Position numbers and translations under genes: made by a program
From: Bog-473 sp963745665
Lineage (GTDB): Bacteria > Actinomycetota > Acidimicrobiia > Acidimicrobiales > RAAP-2
NCBI GenBank assembly: GCA_963745665.1
Contig: CAVUYE010000002.1
Location: 1,178,001-1,242,000 of the forward strand
DNA length: 64,000 bases
Direction of reading: 5' to 3'
Shown: positions 40,517 to 49,282 of the stretch, one piece after another
Numbering within the stretch: position 1 is the first letter of the stretch
Layout: each line of letters opens with the position of its first letter
The notes under the pieces: model-generated
What the model saw: only the letters and a program-made list of their open reading frames with translations
The model's database searches: none
What the model was told of the DNA's origin: nothing

Positions 40517-41310
40517 GCCGACGGGCCGTCGAGTCCCGTGGACTGTTGGCGGCCCCGGGCGACGATCTTCTCGCGCTCGGTGGTGAGGCGCGACTGGTCG
40601 AAGCGCTCGGCCATCCAATCGCGCGACCATCGGGCCTCGGCCTTGAACGCCTCGGGGCCGCTGAGCGCACCGATCCTGTCGTAACCCCGCCGGAGCTCCG
40701 TCAGGTACTCCGACGGTATGGAGGCGATGGTGGCGGCCACCTCGCGGGCTCGTGGCAGCAGTGACTCATGTGGAACGACCTCGACGACCAGACCCCAGTC
40801 GACCGCCGTCGCCGCGTCGATGTAGTCCCCCGTCAGGCTCATGCGGCGAGCGCGGTCGAGGCCGACGAGCTGGGGGAGGCGGATCGTCATCCCACCTCCG
40901 GGCATGACGCCGACTCTGGCGTGCGTGTCGGCAAAGCGGGCGCGTTCCGAAGCGATGAGGAAGTCACAGCACATAGCGAGCTCCAGACCGCCGGTCACGG
41001 TCGGCCCGTTGATGGCGCCAATGACCGGCGTGTCGTGCGGTGGCATCATCGCCGAGCGCTGCGCCGGTCCTCGTTGCCGCTCCTTCTGCACCGCGCGCAA
41101 CTCGGTGGCCAGTGACTTGAGATCCATGCCGGCACAGAAGGCCGGATCGGCGCCGGTCAGCACGATGCAGCCGACGTCGTCCCGGGCGTCGAGGTCCGTC
41201 ACGGCCTCGTCGAGCTGTGAGTGCAGCTCGGACGAAATGGCGTTGCGAGCCTCCGGACGATTCAAGGTGACCGTGGCTACCCGGTCGTCGACCTCGACGA
41301 GCACCAGCAT
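40513..41310 (-). CDS. Enoyl-CoA hydratase/isomerase family protein
   Basis: 265 residues from ATG 41310, which follows GGGGAGG. Motifs: 'VTLNRPEARNAISSELHSQL', 'ADPAFCAGMDLKSLA' and 'NGPTVTGGLELAMCCDFLIA'. The first hydratase Glu is present (GGLELAM); the second position is His ('FADTHARVGVMPG'), as in a well-populated actinobacterial EchA group. Hydratase or isomerase activity is therefore open. The stop overlaps the LLM start; both are probably in one transcript with the SnoaL-like gene. Confidence 0.9.
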   Translation of the reverse strand: MLVLVEVDDRVATVTLNRPEARNAISSELHSQLDEAVTDLDARDDVGCIVLTGADPAFCAGMDLKSLATELRAVQKERQRGPAQRSAMMPPHDTPVIGAINGPTVTGGLELAMCCDFLIASERARFADTHARVGVMPGGGMTIRLPQLVGLDRARRMSLTGDYIDAATAVDWGLVVEVVPHESLLPRAREVAATIASIPSEYLTELRRGYDRIGALSGPEAFKAEARWSRDWMAERFDQSRLTTEREKIVARGRQQSTGLDGPSA

Positions 41311-41338
41311 CAGCGTTGCCTCCCCATCTGTCGGATCC

Positions 41339-41741
41339 TTATGATCGGCCGTTGGGCTGTCCGGGCACCAATCCCTCGAACGTGACGATGCGGCAGATGG
41401 ATCCCGCCGCATCGAGACTGCCGAAGCTCCAGCCCTCCATGACGGTGGCGCCGCGCTCGACCCGCTCCCAGGAGAAGCGGAAATAGCCGTGGTGGAGGTC
41501 GACCGGGCTGGTGCGTCGCAAGCCGGTCTGCCACCAGCCCTCCTGGCGGTAGCGGGCGAAGGCATCGCTCAGGCCCACGGGTCCCTCGAAGACCGCCTCG
41601 GGGGTCACGTACGCCAGGTCCGGTGCCACGCGCCGGGTCAAGGCATCCATGCGCTCGTCATCGTCAGCGAGGAATACGGCCGCCATCAGGTGATCGATGC
41701 GCGTCGGTGATCTCCTCGTCAAGGCTGTCGTGCCGGAACAC
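41339..41741 (-). CDS. SnoaL/NTF2-like protein (one frameshift)
   Basis: 'MAAVFLADDDERMDALTRRV', 'VFEGPVGLSDAFARYRQEGW' and 'YFRFSWERVERGATVMEGWS' form the cone-like NTF2/SnoaL fold used by cyclases and small-molecule isomerases. The start is uncertain: the frame from GTG 41741 ('VFRHDSLDEEIT') joins the main frame after one +1 shift near 41705, giving about 133 residues. It lies between the GNAT and crotonase genes on the same strand. The catalytic role is unknown. Confidence 0.7.
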
Positions 41742-41778
41742 CGGGGCAGTCTCGCAGAGGGCGCCGTCGAGCGCCCCG

Positions 41779-42366
41779 TCAGGTCCGAGATGCCCACTCC
41801 GAGTACAGGAGTGCGAAGCAATCGGCGTCGTGTTGCGCGCCGTCGATGCGTTCCCATTCCCGCAGAATGGCCTCGCGGCCGAAGCCCGCCGCTTCGGCCG
41901 TGCGGGCCGACGCAATGTTCCAGGGCTCGACGAAGAGGTGCAGGCGTGGAATGGACAGCGTGCCGAAAGCGAAGGAGACCACGCCCCGCAAGGCGGCGGC
42001 GGCCAGGCCTTGGCCGTGTGCACCAGCGACGAGCCAATAGCCGATGGAGGCGCGCCCGCTGTCGATCTCCTGCAGCCACAGGCCGATCGACCCGATGCCC
42101 GTCGTGGGGTCGGCCTCCGGCGCGATGACGAAGGAGTAGCCGTCGCCCTCTGCATCGCGCGCCTGCTGGCGCTCAATGAAGGCCCGGCCGGCCTCCTCGG
42201 TGTACGTCCGCGGCACCGACGTGATGGAGGGGATGAGCGGATCGGCGGCCGCCTGACGCACCATGTCCAGGTCGGACAGTGCATAGGGACGGAGCAGGAC
42301 CGGTGGAGAGACCAGCTGCGGGACGCGGAGGGGCGGAGTGAAGGCCGCAGGGTCGAAGGCGCTCAT
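41779..42366 (-). CDS. GNAT family N-acetyltransferase, RimJ/RimL-like
   Basis: 195 intact residues: 'PPVLLRPYALSDLDMVRQAA', 'GIGSIGLWLQEIDSGRASIG', the acetyl-CoA loop 'GAHGQGLAAAALRGVVSFAF' and 'LHLFVEPWNIASARTAEAAG'. It would acetylate a protein N-terminus or a small amine. Its ATG overlaps the stop of the nuclease-like gene (42363-42366), so it is translationally coupled to that module, which is worth noting. Confidence 0.9.
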   Translation of the reverse strand: MSAFDPAAFTPPLRVPQLVSPPVLLRPYALSDLDMVRQAAADPLIPSITSVPRTYTEEAGRAFIERQQARDAEGDGYSFVIAPEADPTTGIGSIGLWLQEIDSGRASIGYWLVAGAHGQGLAAAALRGVVSFAFGTLSIPRLHLFVEPWNIASARTAEAAGFGREAILREWERIDGAQHDADCFALLYSEWASRT

Positions 42367-43562
42367 CGGAGGCTGAAATAGCCCGGCACCAGATGATGCG
42401 ATGTGTCGAGGTACCCCTTGGCCTCCGGGGGCCCGCCGAAGCGGCCGTGGCTCCAGCGCACCTCGATGTGGCCCGCCACGGAGTGCAGGTCGTGGGACGT
42501 CCGGTCGCGCACGACGGCCTCCCACCCCACTCGGGGCTGGCCGCCCGCCTGACCCTCCATCGTAATGGCGATCAGCTGGTACCGCTGGCGCCAGTCCCAC
42601 GAGGTGGCGATACGGAGCCGCAGCGAGCGATCGGCCGAGGAGCCGAGCACGAAGTAGGGGGCGCTCCCGATGCGGAGCAGGCGCCAGAGCATGGCCTCGC
42701 CGTTGCCGCCGCGCTCGTCCATCGCCGCCTCCCAGCGGCGCGCCGACGCCCGCGCCACCGCGCCTGACAGCGCGGTATAGAGATCCTTCGCACCGGGCGG
42801 CCAGCCGCTGCGCAGCCAGTGCCCAAGCGCGTCGCGTTCGGACACGGTGAGGTCGACGGCGCGCGGGGGCAGATCGTCTCCGGCGGGCGGTGCCGCACGG
42901 CTCCGAGACGCAGCCGTGGCGGGCACCCCCGAATCGGCTGCCATGCCCAGCCCCGGGAGCGCCACGGCTGCCACCGGACGAGCTCGCCGCTCCGATGGCG
43001 TCGCGGCAATCGACGAGGGCGGCGCGCTGGCCGCGTCGGCGTGGTGAGCGGCCGCGCGGACGGACTCATAGAGCGCCTGGTATTCGGCCGGCGCGACCTC
43101 GGCGTACCAGTCGCCCCCGCCGGGCAGGATCTCCCGCGCCGCTCGGGCTCCCCGGCTCGGTCCACCGAAGAGCAGTGTGTCGAAGACGCTGGTCGGGGAG
43201 ACGTTGAAGAGGATCTTGGACAGGTACTTGCAGCTGACCAGGTACACATGATCGACCCGGAGGTCGATGGGGGCCACCTCATCGCCCGGGGCGCGGCCCG
43301 TTCCCTTCCACTCGACCACCTGGGGCAGGCGTCCCCGCAGCCCATCGCCGGCGGACAGGAAGGCCTGCCCGTTGGCCCAGGCGGCGTGGAACTCGGTGTC
43401 GTAGGCGCCACCGGCCCGGAGGTGTTCGAGGTGTTCCCACATCTCGGGCGACAGGCTGTGCATCACGGGTGCGCGCGACCGCACGGCCTCGTCGATACCG
43501 GCCAGCCCCAGCATCCCCAGCCCCGTACCGAGCTCGGTCACCGTGGTCCGGTCGCTCGGCAT
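42363..43562 (-). CDS. Uncharacterised protein with a PD-(D/E)XK nuclease-like core
   Basis: 399 residues from ATG 43562, chosen for the GGAAGG ribosome site; an in-frame start exists further up inside a repeat. The N-terminal half carries a helix with Glu57 ('YDTEFHAAWANGQAFL'), then Asp104 and Ser-Cys-Lys112 in 'DLRVDHVYLVSCKYLSK'. This spacing resembles the E...D...(E/S)xK core of restriction-type nucleases. An Ala/Pro linker (about 175-230) separates a second domain ending 'HIEVRWSHGRFGGPPEAKGY'. It is on the same strand as, and just downstream of, a DNA methyltransferase, so a restriction subunit is the working idea; no known family is recognised. The frame is intact. Confidence 0.6.
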   Translation of the reverse strand: MPSDRTTVTELGTGLGMLGLAGIDEAVRSRAPVMHSLSPEMWEHLEHLRAGGAYDTEFHAAWANGQAFLSAGDGLRGRLPQVVEWKGTGRAPGDEVAPIDLRVDHVYLVSCKYLSKILFNVSPTSVFDTLLFGGPSRGARAAREILPGGGDWYAEVAPAEYQALYESVRAAAHHADAASAPPSSIAATPSERRARPVAAVALPGLGMAADSGVPATAASRSRAAPPAGDDLPPRAVDLTVSERDALGHWLRSGWPPGAKDLYTALSGAVARASARRWEAAMDERGGNGEAMLWRLLRIGSAPYFVLGSSADRSLRLRIATSWDWRQRYQLIAITMEGQAGGQPRVGWEAVVRDRTSHDLHSVAGHIEVRWSHGRFGGPPEAKGYLDTSHHLVPGYFSLR

Positions 43563-43632
43563 GCACGCATCCTTCCACTCGGGACCCGGCCGGAACGCCG
43601 TGTTCGAAGGACACGAGGCGCAGTTCGGGTAG

Positions 43633-43666
43633 CCGGCACCCGGCACCCGGCACCCGGCACCCGGCG
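43633..43666. repeat. Heptanucleotide tandem repeat (CCGGCAC) x4.9
   Basis: Four full copies of CCGGCAC and a partial fifth stand in the gap between the 104-residue gene (ends 43668) and the nuclease-like gene (starts 43562). The unit is not a multiple of three, so copy-number change would alter spacing or, if translation starts upstream, the frame of the nuclease-like gene. Confidence 0.85.
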
Positions 43667-43667
43667 T

Positions 43668-43982
43668 TCAGTCGGCGAACAGGGGGGTCAGCTGCAGCTC
43701 GAGTGGTCCGACCGCCGCTTCCGCGGCAACGTGCAGCTCGGTGCTCTCGTAGACGTCGACGGCCGTCCCGGTCCGGGCGATGAAGGCGAACACGGCGTCG
43801 CCCCACCGTTCTTCACGCAGGGCCTGGCGCAATGCGGCGCGCTCGCCGGGCGGGAGGTCCCGACCGGGCGTCTTGGCCACCAGCTGGTTGGCCAGCACCC
43901 AGTTCAAGGTGTCGAGGTTCTCGGCCACGAACACACGCGGCGGGTCGTCGCGCACGACGGCGCAGGCGACGACGGTGCCCAT
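43668..43982 (-). CDS. 104-residue protein of unknown function in the methyltransferase module
   Basis: ATG 43982 lies 17 bases after the methyltransferase stop. The product ('MGTVVACAVVRDDPPRVFVA', 'LNWVLANQLVAKTPGRDLPP', 'RWGDAVFAFIARTGTAVDVY') is acidic at its end, without membrane segments or Cys clusters. I do not recognise it. Its tight position between the methyltransferase and the nuclease-like gene suggests a third component or control protein of the module. Confidence 0.65.
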   Translation of the reverse strand: MGTVVACAVVRDDPPRVFVAENLDTLNWVLANQLVAKTPGRDLPPGERAALRQALREERWGDAVFAFIARTGTAVDVYESTELHVAAEAAVGPLELQLTPLFAD

Positions 43983-43999
43983 GTCAGTCGGCGCCCACG

Positions 44000-45334
44000 T
44001 CAGACGACGCCCGGCGCCACGTCGGAAGCGGACCAGAATCCGACACGGGGGGAGCTGCCGCGGCCCCCGGCGTAGGCCTTCAGCCGCGCCCGCGCCTCGG
44101 CCGACAACAGGTCCACCGCGTCGAAGATGCCGCCCGGACCGGGCGCCCGCAGGGCACGGTCGGCCTCGCTGCCTGCCCGGGGCAGCTGGGTGGTGAGCAC
44201 GACGAAGGGCGCATGCCCGCCGGACGCCAGCACGTGGGCCCGCCCGAGCGCCCGCCAGACCGTCTCGGAGCGGGCCATGCCCCCCCGGTAGGCGGAGTTC
44301 GGTCCGGCCACGTCGAAGTACCACGTCCGGCCGCGCCCGTCGGTACCCGTGAAGTCGACGGCCAGCCCCAGCCCGCGCAGCCGGCGATTGGGCCTCACGT
44401 CCGCGAACCCGGCGTCCTCGAGCGCGGCCCGCGCCACCGTGATGGCCGACGCGCCGTCGCTCGCCGCGCCGGTATCAACCGAAGGCGGAGGCTCGTCGGC
44501 CAGGCGGGAGCGCGACAGCTCGACGTAGGCGGGATCGAGGTCGTAGCCCACCGCATCGCGCCCGCAGCGGAGCGCCGCCACAAGGGTGGACCCGGAACCG
44601 GCGAACGGATCGACCACGAGATCGCCTCGATACGTGTAGAGCTCCATGAGGCGCTGCGGCAGCTCGACGGGGAAGGGCGCAGGGTGCCGCACGCGCACTG
44701 CGCTCTCCGGGGGGATGTCCCACACGTCGAGCGTCAAGGCCATGAAGTCGTCGGCGCCGACGCTGCTCTCGTGGGGCAGCCCGTCGCGGCGGCGCTCCTT
44801 CGGGCTGCGCGCCCGCCCGAAGCGCCCCTTGCTGGCCACGATGACGCGCTCGGTCACGTCGCGGAGAACCGGGTTGGCGGCCGAGCGGAAGGAGCCCCAG
44901 GCGCAGGAGCCGCTGGCCCCCTCACCCTTCTGCCACACGATCTCCCCCCGGGGGAGGAGATGCAGGTCGTCCTGCAGGATGGTCATGACGTCGGCGGCCA
45001 GGCTGCGGTAGGGCTTGCGGCCGAGGTTGGCCACGTTGACCGCAATCCGCCCGCCCGGCTCGAGCACCCGCTTGCACTCGGCGAACACCTCGCGCAGCAG
45101 GGCCAGGTACTCGATGTAGGAGCCGGGCACGCCCTCGCGGTCGAGCTCCTCCTCGTACTGCTTGCCGGCGAAGTAGGGCGGCGAGGTGACGACGAGGGCG
45201 ACCGAGTCGTCGGCCACGGCCTCCATCCGGCGGGCGTCGCCGCACAGGCACGAGACGCCGGGTTCGTGCGCGGTGACGTGCTCGTCGCCGCTCAGCTCCG
45301 GCGCCTCGAAGCGGGCATAGAAGGCGTCCGCCAC
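44000..45334 (-). CDS. Site-specific DNA methyltransferase (beta class, m4C-type SPPY) with extra C-terminal domain
   Basis: 444 intact residues. Catalytic motif IV is 'TSPPYF' (residues 50-55), the SPPY form most often seen in N4-cytosine methyltransferases. The AdoMet motif 'DPFAGSGST' follows at 242-250, the beta-class order. Motifs 'LEPGGRIAVNVANLG' and 'ELPQRLMELYT' lie between. Residues about 290-444 form an added domain ('GLAVDFTGTDGRGRTWYFDV', 'HAPFVVLTTQLP') that looks like a nuclease-type or recognition fold but lacks an obvious catalytic Lys. GTG 45334 starts it; an earlier start is possible since the frame stays open upstream. It leads a three-gene set with the 104-residue and nuclease-like proteins. 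Confidence 0.88.
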   Translation of the reverse strand: MADAFYARFEAPELSGDEHVTAHEPGVSCLCGDARRMEAVADDSVALVVTSPPYFAGKQYEEELDREGVPGSYIEYLALLREVFAECKRVLEPGGRIAVNVANLGRKPYRSLAADVMTILQDDLHLLPRGEIVWQKGEGASGSCAWGSFRSAANPVLRDVTERVIVASKGRFGRARSPKERRRDGLPHESSVGADDFMALTLDVWDIPPESAVRVRHPAPFPVELPQRLMELYTYRGDLVVDPFAGSGSTLVAALRCGRDAVGYDLDPAYVELSRSRLADEPPPSVDTGAASDGASAITVARAALEDAGFADVRPNRRLRGLGLAVDFTGTDGRGRTWYFDVAGPNSAYRGGMARSETVWRALGRAHVLASGGHAPFVVLTTQLPRAGSEADRALRAPGPGGIFDAVDLLSAEARARLKAYAGGRGSSPRVGFWSASDVAPGVV

Positions 45335-45510
45335 GTGCGACTCGCGGCGTCCGACACCGAAATTGGCAGGTGGAGGTCGCGCTGCGACGGCGAGGGGGCA
45401 TGGGGATCGGCTCGAACCCTACCGGCCGGTCCGCGAGGGGGCCGGGACCAAGGGGGGGACGGGGGCCATGCCCGAGACCGTACGGAACTGCTGTGACAGG
45501 CGCCTGCCTG

Positions 45511-45948
45511 CTACATCTCGTAGACGACGAAGGAGGTGGGCCGGGCCACCAGGTCGTAGAGGGAGCGGGCCCGGCCGTTGTACTGCTGGGTGTGCCAGTA
45601 GACGGTGCCCGCCCCTCGCTCGGTGCCGGCCTCCTTGACCGCCCGCAGCAGGGCTTGCCCGACGTCGTGGCCCCGGGCGCCGGGGTCGACGAAGAGGTCC
45701 TCCAGGTAGCACTTGGGCTGCCGGGACCAGGTCGAGGCATGGAGGACGCAGTTGGCCATCCCGATCCCCTTCCCGGTGTCGTCGAGGGCGAGCAGACCGA
45801 ACATGCCCTCCTCGCCGGCGCAGAGGCGCTCGAAGGTGCTCTGGGTGGTGAGGTCGTCCAGCTCTGCCCGGTAGAAGGCCAGATAGCCGGCCCACAAGGT
45901 GCTCCAGTCGTCCCAATCCTGGCTTCGTAACCCCCGGATGGTGCTCAC
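45511..45948 (-). CDS. GNAT family N-acetyltransferase
   Basis: 145 intact residues from GTG 45948: 'MSTIRGLRSQDWDDWSTLWA', 'GIGMANCVLHASTWSRQPKC', 'YLEDLFVDPGARGHDVGQAL' (acetyl-CoA loop) and 'VYWHTQQYNGRARSLYDLVA'. The pattern fits small-molecule GNATs of the YitI/diamine type. It is upstream of the methyltransferase on the same strand, 176 bases away, so co-transcription is not certain. Confidence 0.9.
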   Translation of the reverse strand: MSTIRGLRSQDWDDWSTLWAGYLAFYRAELDDLTTQSTFERLCAGEEGMFGLLALDDTGKGIGMANCVLHASTWSRQPKCYLEDLFVDPGARGHDVGQALLRAVKEAGTERGAGTVYWHTQQYNGRARSLYDLVARPTSFVVYEM

Positions 45949-46069
45949 CCCGTCAGCATCTCATGGCGGCCGGCCGGGGGCCGGACCCATGCCGCCGGAC
46001 CGAGACAGCGGTCCATGCCGGACGACGTCGATGACCGCTGAATGACCCGATGGCGCGGGGGTGCGTCGT

Positions 46070-46075
46070 TATGCT
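46070..46075 (+). promoter_or_regulatory. -10 element TATGCT, leaderless promoter
   Basis: TATGCT ends 6 bases before GTG 46082, so the secreted-protein mRNA probably starts at its initiation codon. This is the reason for choosing 46082 over the GTG at 46061. Confidence 0.45.
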
Positions 46076-46081
46076 TCGCTC

Positions 46082-46690
46082 GTGATCTCGGTCCCTCGGA
46101 TCCGTCGCGGGATCACCATCGGGGTCGCGGCGGTCGTCGTGGGCAGCGGTGTCGGGCTGGCCACGGGCGCGGCCGCCAGTGCCCCCTCGGGGCTTTCACG
46201 GATGATCGTGGCCAAGAGCCTGCCCGGCTTCTCGCTCCTGCCCGGAGGAGAGTACGACGGGCCGATCCCGAAGTCGCAGCTCGAGGAGTACTCCTCCAGC
46301 GCCCAGTGGACGGACGACGTGGCCGACGGAATGCTCAACGGGTTCATCAGGGCGTGGAGCCACCAGTACACGCGCGGTCTCGCCTTCATCTACATGTCGG
46401 GGGTGCGGATGCCCGACGCGGCCTACGCGCCCGTCTTCACGTCGACCATCGAGGCGTACGTCTCGAAGGAGGCCGGTGCGACCTCGTTCCACATCGCCGG
46501 CGTCACCGGGGCGACGGGGTACCGCACCACCCCGCCGCAGCAGATCGGCCGCGCCACGGGCTACTGGATCATCTTCACGAGAGGGACGATCGGCTACTTC
46601 CTCTACGCCGTCGGACCGCCGCGCACGACGACCACCGCGCAGCTCGTGGGCCTGGCGCGTCAGCAGGCCGCGCGCGCCGCCAGCGGCTAG
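46082..46690 (+). CDS. Secreted or membrane-anchored protein of unknown function
   Basis: 202 residues starting 'MISVPRIRRGITIGVAAVVV', a short basic end plus a hydrophobic stretch ending 'GLATGAAASA', a Sec signal peptide. The exported part ('EYDGPIPKSQLEEYSSSAQW', 'GFIRAWSHQYTRGLAFIYMS', 'ATGYWIIFTRGTIGYFLYAV') has no Cys and no recognised domain. It converges on the UbiB-like gene. Confidence 0.75.
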   Translation: MISVPRIRRGITIGVAAVVVGSGVGLATGAAASAPSGLSRMIVAKSLPGFSLLPGGEYDGPIPKSQLEEYSSSAQWTDDVADGMLNGFIRAWSHQYTRGLAFIYMSGVRMPDAAYAPVFTSTIEAYVSKEAGATSFHIAGVTGATGYRTTPPQQIGRATGYWIIFTRGTIGYFLYAVGPPRTTTTAQLVGLARQQAARAASG

Positions 46691-46703
46691 GGCCGCCTCC
46701 TTC

Positions 46704-48350
46704 CTACTTCGGGGCGCTTCGCTTACGGCCCGGGCGCGGGCGCCCGTCGAACTTCTGCCGGACCTCGGCCCGCCGGGCCTGGATCTCGCGGTGGGTGAGG
46801 CCCTCGGTCGACGCATCGAGGCCGAAGCCCGCCTTGATCCCGGTCATGTCCGGGGCCCACTGCTCGGCCTGCTCGAGGCCGAGCTGCGCCACGATCCGCT
46901 CGCCGTGCTTGGCGGCGAAGAGCAGCGCGATGCCCTCGATCTCGGCGAACAGGTCCAGGTCCGGGGCGAGGGTGGCGATGGCGCCGTCGAGGAACATCAT
47001 GTTCTTCACGAAGAGCATGAGCTCCTTGGGCAGGCGCGCGCCGATGGCCAGCAGTGTCTTGATGGAATGCTGCATCTCGGCCACCAGCTCGTCCGCGCTG
47101 AGCGCCGTCGGGTCGATGGCGGGCCTGTCCAGGCCCAGGACGTCGATCACGTGCTGCACGTCGAGCGCGCCGGGGAAGGCACCCAGGTCGCGTAGGGCGG
47201 CCACCTGGGCCGGGATGTCGGCGTTGGAGGCCCCGACCACCAGGGCCAGCAGGGCCAGGCGCTTGGCCTCGCTCAGGCGGCCGGTGATGCCGAAGTCGAG
47301 CAGCGCGGTCTTCCCCGACGGCAGCACGAAGAGGTTGCCTCCGTGCAGGTCCCCGTGGAAGATGCCGTAGAAGAGCGCCCCCTCCAGGAAGCCGATCATT
47401 CCGGCCCGGACCACGGCCTCGGTGTCGATGCCCGCCGCCTGCATGCCCTCGACGTCGCCGAAGTGGAAGCCGTCGAGACGTTCCATCACGAGCATGCGGC
47501 GCGTCACCAGCGTGGAGTGGGGCCGCGGCACCACGAAGTCGCGCTGGTCGAGCGCGGCGAAGGTGGAGGCGACATCGAGCATGTTCTCGGCCTCCAGCCG
47601 GAAGTCGAGCTCCTCCACGATGGTCTCGGCGAAGAGCTCCACCAGAGCCGGCGGGTTGGCCAGCGCGGCGACGGGGATGCGGCCCACCAGCAGCGGCGCC
47701 AGCCACGCCATGACGGCCAGGTCCTGGCGCACGCGCTCCGACACCGACGGTCGCTGCACCTTGACCACGACGGAGGTGCCGTCGAGCAGGGTGGCGGCGT
47801 GCACCTGGGCGATGGAGGCGGCGGCCAGGGGGGTGTGCTCGACCGAGGAGAAGACGGACGAGAGCGGCGCGCCGAGCTCCTCGGTCAGGACGCGCTCGAC
47901 GACGGGCCAGGGCTCGGGCGTGACCTGGTCGCGGCACCACTTGAACTCGGCCACCAGCTCGGGCGGGAAGACGCCGTCGCCCGAGGCGACGATCTGGCCG
48001 AGCTTGATGTAGGTCGGGCCGAGCCGCTCGGCCGCCACGCGCAGCCGCCGCGAGATGCCGGCGACGGACTCGCTGCCCCCGCGCCGGTGCTCCTTGACGT
48101 ACCAGAGCCCCAGCGCGGGGCCGACGTGGCGCACCGTCGTCCCGAGGCGCCGCACGGGGGGCAGCGTGCGCCGCCGGGTGAGCTGGGGGAGCGAAGCCAG
48201 AAGCCGGGCGCGCACGCCGGCCAGCCCGCGGCGCCAGGCCATGTGCTCGGGGTCGACGGTCCACGGGCCGGCGTCGCTGAACGCGCCGAAGGCGGTGTCG
48301 GGCGAGCGATCGGTGTCGGGGAGGGGAGTCGCCGCCGGGTCAGTCGCCAC
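46704..48350 (-). CDS. ABC1/UbiB-family atypical kinase
   Basis: 548 intact residues with all family marks: KxGQ in 'GPTYIKLGQIVASGDGVFP', the Ala-rich nucleotide loop 'PLAAASIAQVHAA', 'VEELDFRLEAENMLD', the catalytic loop 'IFHGDLHGGNLFVL' and 'ALLDFGITGRLSEAKRLAL'. UbiB/COQ8 proteins support quinone or other prenyl-lipid handling through ATPase activity. In menaquinone-using actinobacteria the partner is unknown. GTG 48350 is the start. Confidence 0.92.
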   Translation of the reverse strand: MATDPAATPLPDTDRSPDTAFGAFSDAGPWTVDPEHMAWRRGLAGVRARLLASLPQLTRRRTLPPVRRLGTTVRHVGPALGLWYVKEHRRGGSESVAGISRRLRVAAERLGPTYIKLGQIVASGDGVFPPELVAEFKWCRDQVTPEPWPVVERVLTEELGAPLSSVFSSVEHTPLAAASIAQVHAATLLDGTSVVVKVQRPSVSERVRQDLAVMAWLAPLLVGRIPVAALANPPALVELFAETIVEELDFRLEAENMLDVASTFAALDQRDFVVPRPHSTLVTRRMLVMERLDGFHFGDVEGMQAAGIDTEAVVRAGMIGFLEGALFYGIFHGDLHGGNLFVLPSGKTALLDFGITGRLSEAKRLALLALVVGASNADIPAQVAALRDLGAFPGALDVQHVIDVLGLDRPAIDPTALSADELVAEMQHSIKTLLAIGARLPKELMLFVKNMMFLDGAIATLAPDLDLFAEIEGIALLFAAKHGERIVAQLGLEQAEQWAPDMTGIKAGFGLDASTEGLTHREIQARRAEVRQKFDGRPRPGRKRSAPK

Positions 48351-48402
48351 GCTCCGAGCCTATGGGCGCGCCTGGCCGGTACCGGGCCGAGGAGACCCGG
48401 GC

Positions 48403-49281
48403 TCAGCCGCCGACGCGGGCTGCGGCTTCCCGGCAGGCCTCGAGGTCGTCGAAGGCCCGGGCGACGTCGTCGGGGGTGAAGGCGAAGAAGAGGGCGGCCA
48501 CGGCGTCGGCGCCGGCCTCGGCGTAGCCCTCGACCCATTCGGGTGTCAGCTGCTGGAAGTACGGGCACACCGTGATGCGGAGCTCGTCGCGGTTGCGCCC
48601 GACCTTGTCGAGCTCCTGATCGAGCGCGGCCAGACCGGCGGCCAATTCGTCGGGCGAGCGGTTGAAGGTGTGCCAGCCCTGACCATGCCGGGCCACCCGG
48701 CGCAGGGCGGCGGGCGTCTCGCCGCCGATGTGAACCGGGGGTGGCTGCTGCAGCGGCTTGGGGAACATCTGGCAGGCGGGCAGGTCGTAGATCTCGCCCT
48801 GGAAAGAGGACGTCTCGTCGAGCCAGAGCGTGCGCAGCACCTGGAGGTACTCGTCGGTCCGGCGGCCCCGTTGCTCCCAGGGCACGTTGAGCACGTCGAA
48901 CTCCTCCTTCAGCCAGCCCACGCCGATGCCGAGGTCGACCCGACCGTCCGAGAGCCAGTCGAGCGTGCTGACCTCCTTGGCGGTGTAGACGGGGTTGCGC
49001 TGGGGAAGGAGCAGCATGGCCGTTCCGAGCCGGACCGTCGATGTGCGCGCCGCCAGGTAGGTCAGAGCGACCATCGGCTCGAGCAACCCGCTGCCGGAGG
49101 GAGCGGGCATCCGCCCGTCGTCGGCGTACGGGTACCGGCTCTCGTACGCATCGAAGAGCACGACGTGCTCGCCCACCCAGATGGTTCCGACACCGCGCTC
49201 TTCGGCCCCCGCGGCCACGGCGTCGAGCAGCGGTGCGGTGGCCATCGGGCTGGCGGTCGGCAACCACAGGTCGAACTGCAC
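48403..49281 (-). CDS. LLM class F420-dependent oxidoreductase (TIGR03619-like)
   Basis: 292 residues from GTG 49281, one base after the TetR stop. Motifs: 'GTIWVGEHVVLFDAYESRYP', 'RLGTAMLLLPQRNPVYTAKE', 'LDWLSDGRVDLGIGVGWLKE' and 'PPVHIGGETPAALRRVARHG'. These match the F420 luciferase-like group. By position it is the last gene of a P450-TetR-LLM operon, so it may act on the same small molecule as the P450. The frame is intact. Confidence 0.92.
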   Translation of the reverse strand: MQFDLWLPTASPMATAPLLDAVAAGAEERGVGTIWVGEHVVLFDAYESRYPYADDGRMPAPSGSGLLEPMVALTYLAARTSTVRLGTAMLLLPQRNPVYTAKEVSTLDWLSDGRVDLGIGVGWLKEEFDVLNVPWEQRGRRTDEYLQVLRTLWLDETSSFQGEIYDLPACQMFPKPLQQPPPVHIGGETPAALRRVARHGQGWHTFNRSPDELAAGLAALDQELDKVGRNRDELRITVCPYFQQLTPEWVEGYAEAGADAVAALFFAFTPDDVARAFDDLEACREAAARVGG

Positions 49282-49282
49282 G

